DNA of 64,000 nucleotides from Bradyrhizobium cenepequi (GTDB lineage: Bacteria > Pseudomonadota > Alphaproteobacteria > Rhizobiales > Xanthobacteraceae), in contig NZ_JAGKJI010000003.1 in assembly GCF_020329485.1 (NCBI RefSeq), forward strand, positions 62,001 through 126,000. Direction: 5' to 3'. Position numbers and translations under genes: made by a program. The notes under the pieces are model-generated. The model was not told the origin of the DNA and ran no database searches. It was given only the letters and a program-made list of their open reading frames with translations. This document shows positions 34,116-42,124 of this stretch, in pieces. The stretch's first letter is position 1; every line of letters starts with the position of its first letter.

Positions 34116-35669
34116 TTATTTTTCAATCCAGGCGTCGCGGAAGCCGTCATTGACGCCGATCGCTGTGGTGATGAGGTTTTTCACCTTGCAGCGCGTGATG
34201 GTCGGAAACTGCAATTCCAGCATCCAGGCGACCGGCACGTCCTCGACCAGGATCTTCTGCGCCTTCTCGTAGATCTCCTTGCGCTTGGAGTCGGGCGTGG
34301 CGACCGCGCCTTCAGCGAACAGTTTGTCGATTTCGGGGTTGGAATATCCCTCGACATTGTTGAACATCTGGCCTTTGGCGATGGCGGTGGAGACGTAGTT
34401 GCGGCCGACGCCGAGCGCCGGATCGCCATACTGATAGAGATAGGTGAAGGCGATGTCGTAGTCCCAATCGCTGATCTTCTGGTTGCCGCCGGGCACGTCG
34501 GTCGCGATCATCTCGATGTTCATGCCGACGTCCTGCAGGTTCTGCTTCACCGCTTCGCCCCAGCGCTGCCAGGTCTCGCCATAGGCAAGCGGCAGCAAGC
34601 GGACCTTCTCGCCATTGTAGCCGGCCTCTTTCAACAAGGCCTTGGCCCTGGCCGGGTTGAAGTCATATTTCGGCACGTCGTCAGTATAGAACTTGATGGC
34701 CGAGGACGACGGGCCGGTTGCAACCTTACCGAGCCCGTTCCAGATCACATCCTTGGCGAAGTTGCGGTCGATCGCGTCCATGATCGCCTGACGCACCTTC
34801 TTGTTCGCCGTCGGACCCTGGCGGTTGTTGAGCCACAGCCAGGCGAGCGGGCTGAAGAATTCCCAGCCGGCTCCGGTCACGCAGGTATCCTTGAGCTTCG
34901 ACAGGCGCGGCACGTCGAAATTCTCCACGGAGCCGCCGGGCAGCACGTCGACTTTGCCGGTCTCATACGCCACAGAACGCGCCGCGGCGTCGGGAATGAT
35001 CTGCCAGTAGATCTCATCGAGATAGGGCTTGCCCTTCTCGTGGTAGTTCGGATTCTTGACGAGGCGAATGTACGAGCCCTTCTTCCACTCCTTGAACATG
35101 AAGGGGCCGGTGCCGACCGGTGCATTGTTGTAAGCGTTGGTCTTGAAGTCGGTGCCCGCATAGAGGTGCTTCGGAACCATCGGCATCGAGCCGACCTCGA
35201 AAATGCCGAGGAACGGACCGAACGGCTCCTTGAGCGTGAACACGACAGTGAGGTCGTCGGGCGCCTCGACCTTCTCGACATGCAACAAATTGTTGCGAGC
35301 GCGCGCATGGGTCTGTTTCAACATGTCGATCGAGAACAGCACGTCGGCGGAGGTGAACGGCTTGCCGTCATGCCAGGTCACGCCCGGCTTGAGCTTGAAG
35401 GTGTAGACCTTGGCGTCCGGGCTGACGGTCCAGCTTTCGGCGAGGCCGGGCAGCGGCTCCAGTTTCGGACTGTAGCGGAGCAGCCCCTCGAAGATGTTGC
35501 CGGCCACCATCTGCGTCGGGCCGTTCTGGATCATTGCCAGCATCAGGCCAGGCGGTTCAGGCTGGATCACGGTGTTGATCACGCCTCCCATTCTTGGCGA
35601 TTCCTGCGCCAGCGCGGTACCGACGCTGGCGGTGGTGAGGAGGAACGCAACCAATAGCCGTTTGAACAT
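34116..35669 (-). CDS. ABC transporter peptide/opine-type substrate-binding protein (orphan)
   Basis: This 517-residue periplasmic protein of the SBP_bac_5 (DppA/OppA) family has the Sec signal peptide MFKRLLVAFLLTTASVGTALA. The family core is visible as LRYSPKLEPLPGLAESWTVSPD, YTFKLKPGVTWHDGKPFTSADV and NAPVGTGPFMFKEWKKGSYI. Ligands of this family include peptides, opines, glycosides and nickel chelates. The ATG at 35669 starts the signal peptide and has AGG six bases upstream; upstream in-frame sequence is not coding-like. No permease or ATPase gene is adjacent, so the cognate transporter must be elsewhere or be shared. Confidence 0.88.
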   Translation of the reverse strand: MFKRLLVAFLLTTASVGTALAQESPRMGGVINTVIQPEPPGLMLAMIQNGPTQMVAGNIFEGLLRYSPKLEPLPGLAESWTVSPDAKVYTFKLKPGVTWHDGKPFTSADVLFSIDMLKQTHARARNNLLHVEKVEAPDDLTVVFTLKEPFGPFLGIFEVGSMPMVPKHLYAGTDFKTNAYNNAPVGTGPFMFKEWKKGSYIRLVKNPNYHEKGKPYLDEIYWQIIPDAAARSVAYETGKVDVLPGGSVENFDVPRLSKLKDTCVTGAGWEFFSPLAWLWLNNRQGPTANKKVRQAIMDAIDRNFAKDVIWNGLGKVATGPSSSAIKFYTDDVPKYDFNPARAKALLKEAGYNGEKVRLLPLAYGETWQRWGEAVKQNLQDVGMNIEMIATDVPGGNQKISDWDYDIAFTYLYQYGDPALGVGRNYVSTAIAKGQMFNNVEGYSNPEIDKLFAEGAVATPDSKRKEIYEKAQKILVEDVPVAWMLELQFPTITRCKVKNLITTAIGVNDGFRDAWIEK

Positions 35670-35829
35670 GACCTGTCTTTCTCGTATCGGAACAGCCGCA
35701 AATTCGCCCCCGAACAGCGGCTCTCCGGGGAGGCTCACATAACCGCGATTGCCGCGGCAAGATGAAAGTCTCGACACCGTCAGCCCAAAAAATATACAGG
35801 GTGAGGCGCCCTTTCCCGCGAGGCCAGAC

Positions 35830-36705
35830 ATGAGCACGGACACCCACATCATCGCGAGCCGCGATATCACTGCGAGGATCAAGGTCGCCGGCGCCGAACT
35901 CTGTTCCCTGAAGAATGCAGAGGGGCTCGAACTGTTGTGGCAGGCCGGGCCGGAATGGCCGCGGCATGCGCCGCTGTTGTTTCCGATCGTCGGGCGGCTG
36001 AAGAATGATGAGCTTCGCCACAAGGGGAAGACCTATCCGATGACGCAACACGGCTTCGCGCGCGATCAGCGGTTTGAATGGGTCTCGCGCGAGGCCGCTT
36101 CCTGCAAGCTGGTGCTGGTGGATAGCGAGGCGACCCGCGCCCGCTATCCCTTCGCCTTCCGCCTGGAGGTGACCTATGCCGTGCAAGGCGCCGATCTGGA
36201 AGTGACGTTCGAGATCGCCAACCCTGGCACCGAGACGCTGCCGGCCTCGCTCGGCGGACATCCCGCCTTCGGGTGGCCGCTCCTGCCGGGGCTCGCGAAG
36301 GAAGCCTATAAGCTGAGCTTCTCGCATGACGAGCCCGCGCCGATCCGGCGGCCCGAGGGCGGCCTGACGCGGCCGGATGCGCAGCCATCTCCCATCAAGG
36401 ACAGGACGCTCGCGCTTTCGGAGCGGCTGTTCGAAGATGACGCTGTGATCATTGACCAGCTCGCGAGCACTTCGGTGCGCTATGCCGCCGATCGCGGGCC
36501 GTCGATCGAATTTTCCTGGGACGGCTTCCGCGAACTTGGCATCTGGTCAAAGCCCGGCGGCGCGTCGTTCCTGTGCATCGAGCCGTGGCACGGCTTTGCC
36601 AGCCCGGTGGATTTCGACGGCGAGTTCACAGACAAGCCCGGCCTGATGCAGATCGCGCCCGGCGCGAGCCGCTCGCTCAGCTATCGCATTCGTGTGGCTA
36701 GTTGA
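35830..36705 (+). CDS. Aldose 1-epimerase family protein
   Basis: This 291-residue cytoplasmic protein is of the galactose mutarotase-like fold (LacX/YeaD branch). It interconverts anomers of a sugar or sugar phosphate. Features include APLLFPIVGRLKND, the His-containing MTQHGFARDQRFEW, LGGHPAFGWPL with the expected catalytic His, and CIEPWHGFASPVDF with the catalytic Glu. The ATG at 35830 starts MSTDTHIIASRD; the frame is open upstream. It is divergent from the orphan binding-protein gene and overlaps the end of the convergent SDR gene by eight bases. Confidence 0.8.
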   Translation: MSTDTHIIASRDITARIKVAGAELCSLKNAEGLELLWQAGPEWPRHAPLLFPIVGRLKNDELRHKGKTYPMTQHGFARDQRFEWVSREAASCKLVLVDSEATRARYPFAFRLEVTYAVQGADLEVTFEIANPGTETLPASLGGHPAFGWPLLPGLAKEAYKLSFSHDEPAPIRRPEGGLTRPDAQPSPIKDRTLALSERLFEDDAVIIDQLASTSVRYAADRGPSIEFSWDGFRELGIWSKPGGASFLCIEPWHGFASPVDFDGEFTDKPGLMQIAPGASRSLSYRIRVAS

Positions 36706-37435
36706 ACGCCATGCCGCCGCTCATCGCGACCGTCTGGCCGGTCATGTAGGCGTTGCCGATCAGCATCATGACAGCCTGCGCGACCTCATCGGCCGTGCCG
36801 AAACGGCCGAGCGGAATCCGGCTGACCAGACTAGGCTGGCCCTTCATCATGTCGGTCTCGATCAGGGAGGGCGCGACCGCGTTGACCGTGATGCCTTCCT
36901 TGACGAGACGGGCGGCATAGCCGCGCGTCAATCCCTCGATGCCGGCTTTCGATGCATTATAATGCGGCCCGATCGCGCCGGCGCCTCTTGCTGCGCCCGA
37001 AGAAATGTTGACGATACGGCCCCATTGCTTTGTCCGCATCGCCGTCAGCACCGCCTGCGTGCAGAGGAACGCCGATTTCAGGTTCACGGCGATAGTCTGA
37101 TCGAAATCGGCTTCGATGAGATCGTCGACGCCACGCGTGATCGCGATGCCAGCATTGTTGACGAGGATGTCGATCGGGCCGAGCCCGGCGGTCGCGCGTT
37201 GCACCAAGCGCGCAACCTCGGTGCTCTGCGAAACATCCGCGCCGATCGCGATCGCCTTTCCGCCCGCGGCCGTGATCTCCTTCGCCAGCGCATCCGCATC
37301 GCCCGCACGCTCGCGATAGTTGATCGCCACGGCCGCGCCTTGGTCCGCCAGCGCGTACACGATCGCCGCGCCAATGCCGCGCGAACCTCCGGTCACGAGC
37401 GCTACATGGCCGCGCAATGTTGCTGTCGTCATCAT
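36698..37435 (-). CDS. FabG-like short-chain dehydrogenase/reductase
   Basis: This 245-residue classical SDR has the glycine motif TGGSRGIGAA (residues 15-24), NNAG at 93-96, Asn119, a serine pair at 145-146 and YNASK with Tyr159 and Lys163. All catalytic residues are present. It resembles 3-oxoacyl-ACP reductase but could act on another alcohol or ketone. Two ATG codons, 37435 and 37432, lie in tandem, and GGAGAG gives better spacing to the second. It ends tail-to-tail with the aldose epimerase gene, overlapping by eight bases. Downstream of the neighbouring small gene, a strong terminator isolates this gene from readthrough. Confidence 0.88.
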   Translation of the reverse strand: MMTTATLRGHVALVTGGSRGIGAAIVYALADQGAAVAINYRERAGDADALAKEITAAGGKAIAIGADVSQSTEVARLVQRATAGLGPIDILVNNAGIAITRGVDDLIEADFDQTIAVNLKSAFLCTQAVLTAMRTKQWGRIVNISSGAARGAGAIGPHYNASKAGIEGLTRGYAARLVKEGITVNAVAPSLIETDMMKGQPSLVSRIPLGRFGTADEVAQAVMMLIGNAYMTGQTVAMSGGMAFN

Positions 37436-37472
37436 TCTCTCCGTTCGGAAGGTTGCAGGGCAACGTTACACG

Positions 37473-37503
37473 AAAAAAGCCGGCCGCAATGCGCGGCCGG
37501 CCT
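37473..37503 (-). terminator. Rho-independent terminator of the small secreted protein gene
   Basis: On the minus strand, the GC-rich arms GCCGGCCGC (37479-37487) and GCGGCCGGC (37493-37501) form a nine-base stem with a five-base loop, followed by six T (A run at 37473-37478 on the plus strand). It lies 25 bases beyond the stop at 37528 and is the clearest intrinsic terminator in the window. Confidence 0.85.
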
Positions 37504-37527
37504 TCGTTACGTTCGACCTCGATCGGC

Positions 37528-37761
37528 TCAGCGGCCGGCGGGCGCCGACCAGCCACCAGTGAAGTAGGTCGGCGCATAGCCGTAGTACTCGGGTGCCGGA
37601 GCGGGTGACGGCCAGGCCGCATAGGCATTGAAGGGTCGCGGCTGCTGGCGCACCACGACGCGGTCCGACTTGTTGTGGTGATGCCGCTGCGCTGCCGCAG
37701 AGAACTGCACCGATGATGCAATGATCAAAGCTGACCCAAGGATGGTGAGGAATGTCTTCAT
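37528..37761 (-). CDS. Small secreted His- and Tyr-rich protein
   Basis: This 77-residue protein has a Sec signal peptide (MKTFLTILGSALIIASSVQF...SAAA). The mature part starts QRHHHNKSDRVVVRQQPRP and ends in a Pro/Tyr/Gly-rich tail (EYYGYAPTYFTGGW). The GGGAG before the ATG at 37761 supports the start, and a strong terminator follows the gene. No function is known. It shares its plan with the protein at 1464-1685: signal peptide, histidine cluster, basic VVVR or VIVR segment, aromatic/proline tail. Confidence 0.7.
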   Translation of the reverse strand: MKTFLTILGSALIIASSVQFSAAAQRHHHNKSDRVVVRQQPRPFNAYAAWPSPAPAPEYYGYAPTYFTGGWSAPAGR

Positions 37762-37995
37762 TGTGGTTCTCCCGACTTTATCACGCCTTGTCGGCGAGGC
37801 TGCGCGGCTCAGCGCAATTGGGGAGATAGCGATGTGCGCTGACGGTTATAACGGTTGTGCCCATCACGAAGCGGCGAGCACGTTTCTTGGTCACGGCTAA
37901 ATATTCAGCAGGCTTTACAGGCGGTTCGGGCTATCATGGGACTGCCGGTGCGCCTCCGGTTCAATAAGGCAAATCATTACCAACGAGTGAGGCCG

Positions 37996-38298
37996 ATGAA
38001 GAAGTTCTTACCAGTTCTGCTGTTGGTCGCATCACCGGTCTCTTCGCTGGCCCTGGCCCAGACCCAACTGGTCCCGAAGGAGATCAAGGGTGCGACAAAA
38101 GGCTCGGTCGCGCGGGCAGACGATTGCGCACCTATCGGCCGCACTGCGAAAGGTGAACTGGTCTACTCCTTGAAATGCGAGAACCTGCCGGCGCCGCCTT
38201 CACCGTCGCCGCAGGCCGAGGTTAAGGAGGCGCCGCCGCCCGAGGCCGAGGTGCAGCGCAGCGGCCTGTTCGGCTGGTCGTATGATCGCAGGAACTAA
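37996..38298 (+). CDS. Secreted hypothetical protein
   Basis: This 100-residue protein starts MKKFLPVLLLVASPVSSLALA, a clear signal peptide, with GAGG just upstream of the ATG at 37996. The mature part has two cysteines (DDCAPIGRTAKGELVYSLKCENLPAP) that could form one disulphide. A Pro/Glu-rich segment and RSGLFGWSYDRRN end the protein. It is not recognised as a characterised family. It lies 107 bases upstream of the DUF3830-puuE unit, but a sigma-54-type promoter follows it at 38314, so it is probably transcribed separately. Confidence 0.65.
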   Translation: MKKFLPVLLLVASPVSSLALAQTQLVPKEIKGATKGSVARADDCAPIGRTAKGELVYSLKCENLPAPPSPSPQAEVKEAPPPEAEVQRSGLFGWSYDRRN

Positions 38299-38313
38299 GC
38301 GGACATTCCCCGC

Positions 38314-38328
38314 TGGAATGGTCCTTGC
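38314..38328 (+). promoter_or_regulatory. Candidate sigma-54 promoter of DUF3830-puuE-uraDH
   Basis: TGGAAT-GGTCC-TTGC keeps GG-N10-GC and the TTGC -12 box, matching nine of eleven fixed positions of TGGCAC(G)-N4-TTGC. It lies 78 bases before the DUF3830 ATG. Its N5 block GGTCC is identical to that of the promoter at 45748. Confidence 0.55.
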
Positions 38329-38405
38329 TTTCGAGGCGCGCTGCAATGCGGTAGCAAGGAGCCGTTCTCAGCCATGCAAGAGCAGAGATTCGAGAGAAGA
38401 GATCG

Positions 38406-38822
38406 ATGAGCAAACTGATAGTCCATGCCGGCGACTTCAAGTTCGACGCACGCTTTGAGGAGGCGCTGGCGCCGAAGACGGTTGCGGCGTTTCGCAAGGC
38501 GATGCCGTTCGAGAGCCAGGCGATCCATGTCCGCTGGAGCGGCGAGGGGGTCTGGATGCCGCTCGGCGATCTCGACTTCGGCGTCTCCTATGAGAACCAC
38601 ACCAGCTATCCCGCGCCTGGCCAGATCATCCTCTATCCCGGCGGCATCAGCGAGACCGAGATCCTGCTCGCCTATGGCGGCGTGCACTTCTCGAGCAAAG
38701 TCGGCCAGCTCGCCGGCAACCATTTCATTACGCTGACGTCAGGGCTCGAGAACCTCACCGCCTTCGGCAAGACCGTGCTCTGGAAGGGCGCGCAGAAGAT
38801 TCGTTTCGAGGAAGTATCGTGA
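38406..38822 (+). CDS. DUF3830 family protein (cyclophilin-like fold)
   Basis: This 138-residue soluble protein matches, in length and in the HAGDFKFDARFEEALAPKT, GEGVWMPLG and HTSYPAPGQIILYPGG segments, the DUF3830 family. A structure of a member is known, as I recall, to have a cyclophilin-like beta-barrel; no activity is established. It starts at the ATG at 38406, and its stop overlaps the GTG start of the allantoinase gene. It is the first gene of the allantoin-forming unit and lies just behind a sigma-54-like promoter. The tight coupling to puuE and uraDH suggests a role in purine or ureide breakdown, possibly a step not otherwise assigned here. The exact reaction is unknown. Confidence 0.75.
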   Translation: MSKLIVHAGDFKFDARFEEALAPKTVAAFRKAMPFESQAIHVRWSGEGVWMPLGDLDFGVSYENHTSYPAPGQIILYPGGISETEILLAYGGVHFSSKVGQLAGNHFITLTSGLENLTAFGKTVLWKGAQKIRFEEVS

Positions 38823-39757
38823 CTGAAGCAGGATATCCGCGCGATCTCCGCGGCTATGGCCGCCACCCGCCCGATCCGAAATGGCCGGGCAATGCCCGCA
38901 TCGCCGTGCAGTTCGTGGTGAATTTCGAAGAGGGCGGCGAGAACAACATCCTGCATGGCGATGACGCTTCCGAGGCGTTCCTGTCGGATGTGCTCGGGGC
39001 GCAGCCCTGGCCGGGCCAGCGCCATGCCAATATCGAATCGATGTTCGAATATGGCTCGCGCGCCGGTTTCTGGCGGTTGTGGCGCATATTCGGCGAGCGC
39101 AAATTGCCGACCACCGTGTTCGGCGTTGCGATGGCCTTGAAGCGCAACCCCGAGATCGTCGCCGCGATGAAGGAGGCGGGCTGGGATATCGCGAGCCACA
39201 GTCTCAGATGGGTCGAGCACAAGGACATGTCGGAGACCGAGGAGCGCGCCGAGATCGCGGAAGCAATCCGCGTGCACACCGAGGCGACCGGCGCGCGGCC
39301 GCTCGGCTGGTACACCGGCCGGTCCTCGATCAATACGCTCAGGCTTTTGATGGAGGCGGGCGGCCTTTCGTATCTCTGCGATGCCTATGCCGACGATCTC
39401 CCTTACTGGATCAAGGCCCCTGGCGTGGAGCCGCATCTCGTCATCCCCTACACGCTCGATGCCAACGACATGCGCTTCGTCAACCCGCAGGGATTTGGCG
39501 GCGGCGATCAGTTCTTCACCTATCTGAAGGACAGCTTCGATGTTCTCTATGCAGAAGGCGAAACTTCGCCGAAGATGATGTCGATTGGACTGCATTGCCG
39601 GCTGGTCGGCCGTCCCGGGCGGACCGCGGCGTTGATGCGCTTCCTCGACTACATCGGAAAGCACGACCGCGTCTGGGTGCCGACGCGGCTGCAGATCGCC
39701 GAGCATTGGCACGCCAACCACAAACAGCTCGCCGAACAGGCCTTCAGCATCGGATAG
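38819..39757 (+). CDS. puuE: PuuE-type allantoinase (polysaccharide-deacetylase fold)
   Basis: This 312-residue cytoplasmic enzyme opens the hydantoin ring of allantoin to give allantoate. It belongs to the metal-independent PuuE class rather than the AllB/hydantoinase class. The NodB-like barrel is visible from PNARIAVQFVVNFEEGGENN through GWDIASHSLRWVEH, ARPLGWYTGRSSINTLRL and DDLPYWIK; the C-terminus has IGLHCRLVGRPGR. The start is a GTG at 38819 that overlaps the DUF3830 stop (GTGA), so translation is coupled. The UraD-UraH fusion follows after four bases. It carries out the step after UraD in the same pathway. Confidence 0.88.
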   Translation: MTEAGYPRDLRGYGRHPPDPKWPGNARIAVQFVVNFEEGGENNILHGDDASEAFLSDVLGAQPWPGQRHANIESMFEYGSRAGFWRLWRIFGERKLPTTVFGVAMALKRNPEIVAAMKEAGWDIASHSLRWVEHKDMSETEERAEIAEAIRVHTEATGARPLGWYTGRSSINTLRLLMEAGGLSYLCDAYADDLPYWIKAPGVEPHLVIPYTLDANDMRFVNPQGFGGGDQFFTYLKDSFDVLYAEGETSPKMMSIGLHCRLVGRPGRTAALMRFLDYIGKHDRVWVPTRLQIAEHWHANHKQLAEQAFSIG

Positions 39758-39761
39758 GCCG

Positions 39762-40646
39762 ATGTCGATCACAATCGCCGATCTCAACAGCAAGAGCCGT
39801 GACGAATTCGTCACAGCGCTCGCCAACGTCTTCGAGCATTCGCCGTGGATCGCTGAGCAGGCGGCGCCGCAGCGGCCGTTCGCCGGCATCAACGTGTTGT
39901 TCACGACGATGAAAGCTGCGGTCGATCGCGCGCCGGTCGAGCTACGGCTGGGTCTGATCAAGGCGCATCCCGATCTCGCCGACAGGACGCAGCGCGCCGC
40001 AAGCCTCACCGCGGACTCCAATGCCGAGCAGAACACCGCTGGCCTCGACCGCCTGTCGGATGCCGAGTACGACGCGTTCGAGCGCGTCAACAATGCCTAT
40101 CGTTCGAAATTCGGCTTCCCCTATATCGTCTGCGTGCGTCGCCACACCAGGGATTCGATCCTGCGCGATTTCGAGCGGCGGCTGCCGAACGACGTGGCGG
40201 CCGAGATGCAGCGATCGATCGAGGAGATCTGCCGCATCGCCGCGCTCCGGCTCGATCAGCTCGTGACGGCGGAGGATCGTCTTTCCGTGCAGGGCCGCCT
40301 TTCCACGCATGTGCTGGACACGCATAGTGGCAAACCGGCCGCCGGGATCGCGGTCGAATTGATCGAGCTGTCCGATCTCGGCTTGAGCCGCGTAGTAGCG
40401 CGTGCCGTAACCAATGCCGATGGCCGCACCAACCAGCCGTTGATCGGTGGCCGCCCGGTGCCGATTGGAAAGTACGAGCTCCTGTTCAGCGTTGGCGACT
40501 ATTTTGCCGGCCGGCAGGTGCCGCTCTCCGACCCACCGTTCCTCGACCGCATCCCGTTGCGCTTTGCCGTGAGCGAGCCCGAAGGCCATCTCCACGTGCC
40601 ATTGCTCGTCACGCCCTGGAGTTATGCGACTTATCGCGGAAGCTAG
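39762..40646 (+). CDS. OHCU decarboxylase / 5-hydroxyisourate hydrolase fusion (UraD-UraH)
   Basis: This 294-residue bifunctional protein performs the two steps after uricase. Residues 1-165 are the OHCU decarboxylase domain, with catalytic His69 in LIKAHPDLADR and the family AFERVNNAYRSKFGFPYI segment. Residues about 178-294 are the transthyretin-like 5-hydroxyisourate hydrolase, with His183 in LSTHVLDTHSGKPA and the exact C-terminal signature YRGS. Joining them would channel 5-hydroxyisourate to (S)-allantoin, which PuuE then uses. The ATG at 39762 is four bases behind the puuE stop. The domain order is decarboxylase first, hydrolase second, while the reactions go hydrolase first. Confidence 0.92.
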   Translation: MSITIADLNSKSRDEFVTALANVFEHSPWIAEQAAPQRPFAGINVLFTTMKAAVDRAPVELRLGLIKAHPDLADRTQRAASLTADSNAEQNTAGLDRLSDAEYDAFERVNNAYRSKFGFPYIVCVRRHTRDSILRDFERRLPNDVAAEMQRSIEEICRIAALRLDQLVTAEDRLSVQGRLSTHVLDTHSGKPAAGIAVELIELSDLGLSRVVARAVTNADGRTNQPLIGGRPVPIGKYELLFSVGDYFAGRQVPLSDPPFLDRIPLRFAVSEPEGHLHVPLLVTPWSYATYRGS

Positions 40647-40649
40647 GTC

Positions 40650-40771
40650 GTAGGGTGGGCAAAGCCAACGGGTCGCGCGAACGCGCGCCCGATGACAGGC
40701 TCCGCGTGCCCACCATTCCTTGCTGAGAGCGGACGGTGGGCACGGCGCAGTTGCGCCTTTGCCCACCTTAC
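40650..40771. repeat. Palindromic intergenic repeat (GTGGGCAAAG type), copy 1
   Basis: GTAGGGTGGGCAAAG (40650-40664) and CTTTGCCCACCTTAC (40757-40771) pair with one mismatch. Inner arms CGTGCCCACC (40705-40714) and GGTGGGCACG (40735-40744) pair perfectly. It follows the UraD-UraH stop by four bases and is the same type as 42016-42124, so the uricase gene lies between two copies. The remaining bases to 40892 show no gene. Confidence 0.75.
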
Positions 40772-40892
40772 GAATTGCGCGACGGTCCATGGTCCTGGCG
40801 ACGCGGTTGATGAAACCCGCGGCAAGAATGGCGAAGATTGCGGCAGCGTCGGATCACGCCAATTCACTTTGCCGTGCCGGAAGCTTGCCCGG

Positions 40893-40907
40893 TGGCACAA
40901 ACGTTGC
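40893..40907 (+). promoter_or_regulatory. Sigma-54 promoter of the uricase gene
   Basis: TGGCAC-AAACG-TTGC matches ten of eleven fixed positions of the -24/-12 consensus, with perfect TGGCAC and TTGC boxes. Transcription would start near 40918, which places the GTG at 40973 about 55 bases into the message and rules out in-frame starts upstream of the promoter. Confidence 0.8.
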
Positions 40908-40972
40908 TCATTATTGATGGATGGGGCGCAACGCTCGGTCCGGATTTTACCGGCTCAACGGGAGGCTTTCAC

Positions 40973-41815
40973 GTGCCGCTGATCAAGAACCGCTACGGCA
41001 AGGGCCGCGTCCGCGTGATGCGCATTCATCGCGACGGCGATCGGCACGAGGTCAGCCAGCTCAACATCAAGGCAATGCTTGAAGGCGATTTCGCCCGCAC
41101 TTATACGCATGCGGACAATTCCAACACGGTGTCGACCGACACCATCAAGAATGTCGTCAACGTCGTCGCCCGCGAGAATACCGGGCTCTCTGCGGAAGAG
41201 TTCTGTCGGGTCTTGGCCCGGAAATATTTCGACACCTATCCGCAGGTGTCGTCGGTGTCGATTACGTCGCACGAGACCAGGTGGAACAGGTTGAGCTTTG
41301 GTGGCAAGCCGCACCCGCACAGTTTCGTGCTCGACGGCAACGGCAAGCCGACCGTCGAACTCACCGCGACGCGCGGCGGACCGATGGCGCTCGCCTCGGG
41401 CGTTGACGGCTTCGCCTTCATGAAGTCGACGCAGTCGGGCTGGGAGAATTACGTCAAGGACCGCTACACCACGCTTCCCGAGACCCACGACCGCATCTGC
41501 GCGACCAGCATGGTGGCGTCATGGAAATGGTCGGGCAAGCCTGCGAGCTATCCGGCGACGAACGCGAAGATCCTCGACACCGTGCTCGAAGTGTTCTCGA
41601 CCACCTATAGCTCGAGCGTGCAGGACAGCCTCTACCGGATGGGCGAGGCCGCGCTTGCCGCGGTGCCAGAGATTTCCGAGATCAGCATGGCCTGCCCGAA
41701 CATGCATTTCATCCCGATGAATCTCTCCGCCTTCGGGCTCGACAACAACAACCAGGTGTTCCTGCCGACCGACGAGCCGCACGGCCAGATCGAGTGCACG
41801 GTGGGACGGGGGTGA
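40973..41815 (+). CDS. Factor-independent urate oxidase (uricase)
   Basis: This 280-residue cofactor-free uricase converts urate and oxygen to 5-hydroxyisourate and hydrogen peroxide. Family features include LIKNRYGKGRVRVMRIHRDG, the catalytic Thr region in NSNTVSTDTIKNVV, SFVLDGNGKPTVELTATRGG, SGVDGFAFMKSTQSGW and the C-terminal ACPNMHFIPMNLSAFGLDN. The frame is open upstream, but a GTG at 40973 has GGGAGG seven bases before it and lies downstream of the sigma-54 promoter. It also starts at the residues where family members normally begin, so it is taken as the start. The product feeds the UraD-UraH fusion encoded just upstream, which has its own promoter. The peroxide formed would need removal. 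Confidence 0.9.
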   Translation: MPLIKNRYGKGRVRVMRIHRDGDRHEVSQLNIKAMLEGDFARTYTHADNSNTVSTDTIKNVVNVVARENTGLSAEEFCRVLARKYFDTYPQVSSVSITSHETRWNRLSFGGKPHPHSFVLDGNGKPTVELTATRGGPMALASGVDGFAFMKSTQSGWENYVKDRYTTLPETHDRICATSMVASWKWSGKPASYPATNAKILDTVLEVFSTTYSSSVQDSLYRMGEAALAAVPEISEISMACPNMHFIPMNLSAFGLDNNNQVFLPTDEPHGQIECTVGRG

Positions 41816-41863
41816 GGTCTCACTTCCGTCATTGCGAGCGAAGACGTATCCGCGATGGACGCT

Positions 41864-41990
41864 GCGCTCCCTCTCCCGCTTGCGGGGGAGGGCTGGGGTG
41901 GGGGCTCTCTCCACGAGTCATCGTGTGGAGAGAGCCCGCTCACCCGCTGCGCCAAGGGCGCAGCGACCTTTCCCGCAAACGGGGGAGGTG
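41864..41990. repeat. Composite hairpin repeat behind the uricase gene
   Basis: Three hairpins follow one another. The first is CTCCCTCTCCCGC with GCGGGGGAGGG. The second is a perfect 13-base pair GGGCTCTCTCCAC (41902-41914) with GTGGAGAGAGCCC (41925-41937). The third is GCTGCGCC with GGCGCAGC. This sequence type is a frequent Bradyrhizobium intergenic element. No coding potential is seen between 41816 and 42124. Confidence 0.7.
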
Positions 41991-42015
41991 AAGTGAACCG
42001 CCGCCGATTCAGGAG

Positions 42016-42124
42016 GGTGGGCAAAGCGACTCACTCGCCGTGACCTGTCCACAGGCGACGGCGTAAGCGTGCCCACCATTGCGAGCGGTACGCTTGATGG
42101 TGGGCACGCTTCGCTTTGCCCACC
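42016..42124. repeat. Palindromic intergenic repeat (GTGGGCAAAG type), copy 2
   Basis: Perfect 14-base arms GGTGGGCAAAGCGA (42016-42029) and TCGCTTTGCCCACC (42111-42124) enclose a second perfect 15-base pair, AAGCGTGCCCACCAT (42065-42079) and ATGGTGGGCACGCTT (42097-42111). It ends at the hydroxylase stop codon and lies between convergent genes, so it may terminate both transcripts. Confidence 0.8.

Noticed and set aside
33870..35657. 595-codon open frame on the plus strand
   Set aside because: It is antisense to the orphan peptide-binding protein gene, which has a signal peptide and clear family motifs; the shadow has none.
41816..42124. CRISPR array suspected from repeated palindromes
   Set aside because: The repeats are long nested palindromes of different types without regular spacers, and no cas gene is present.
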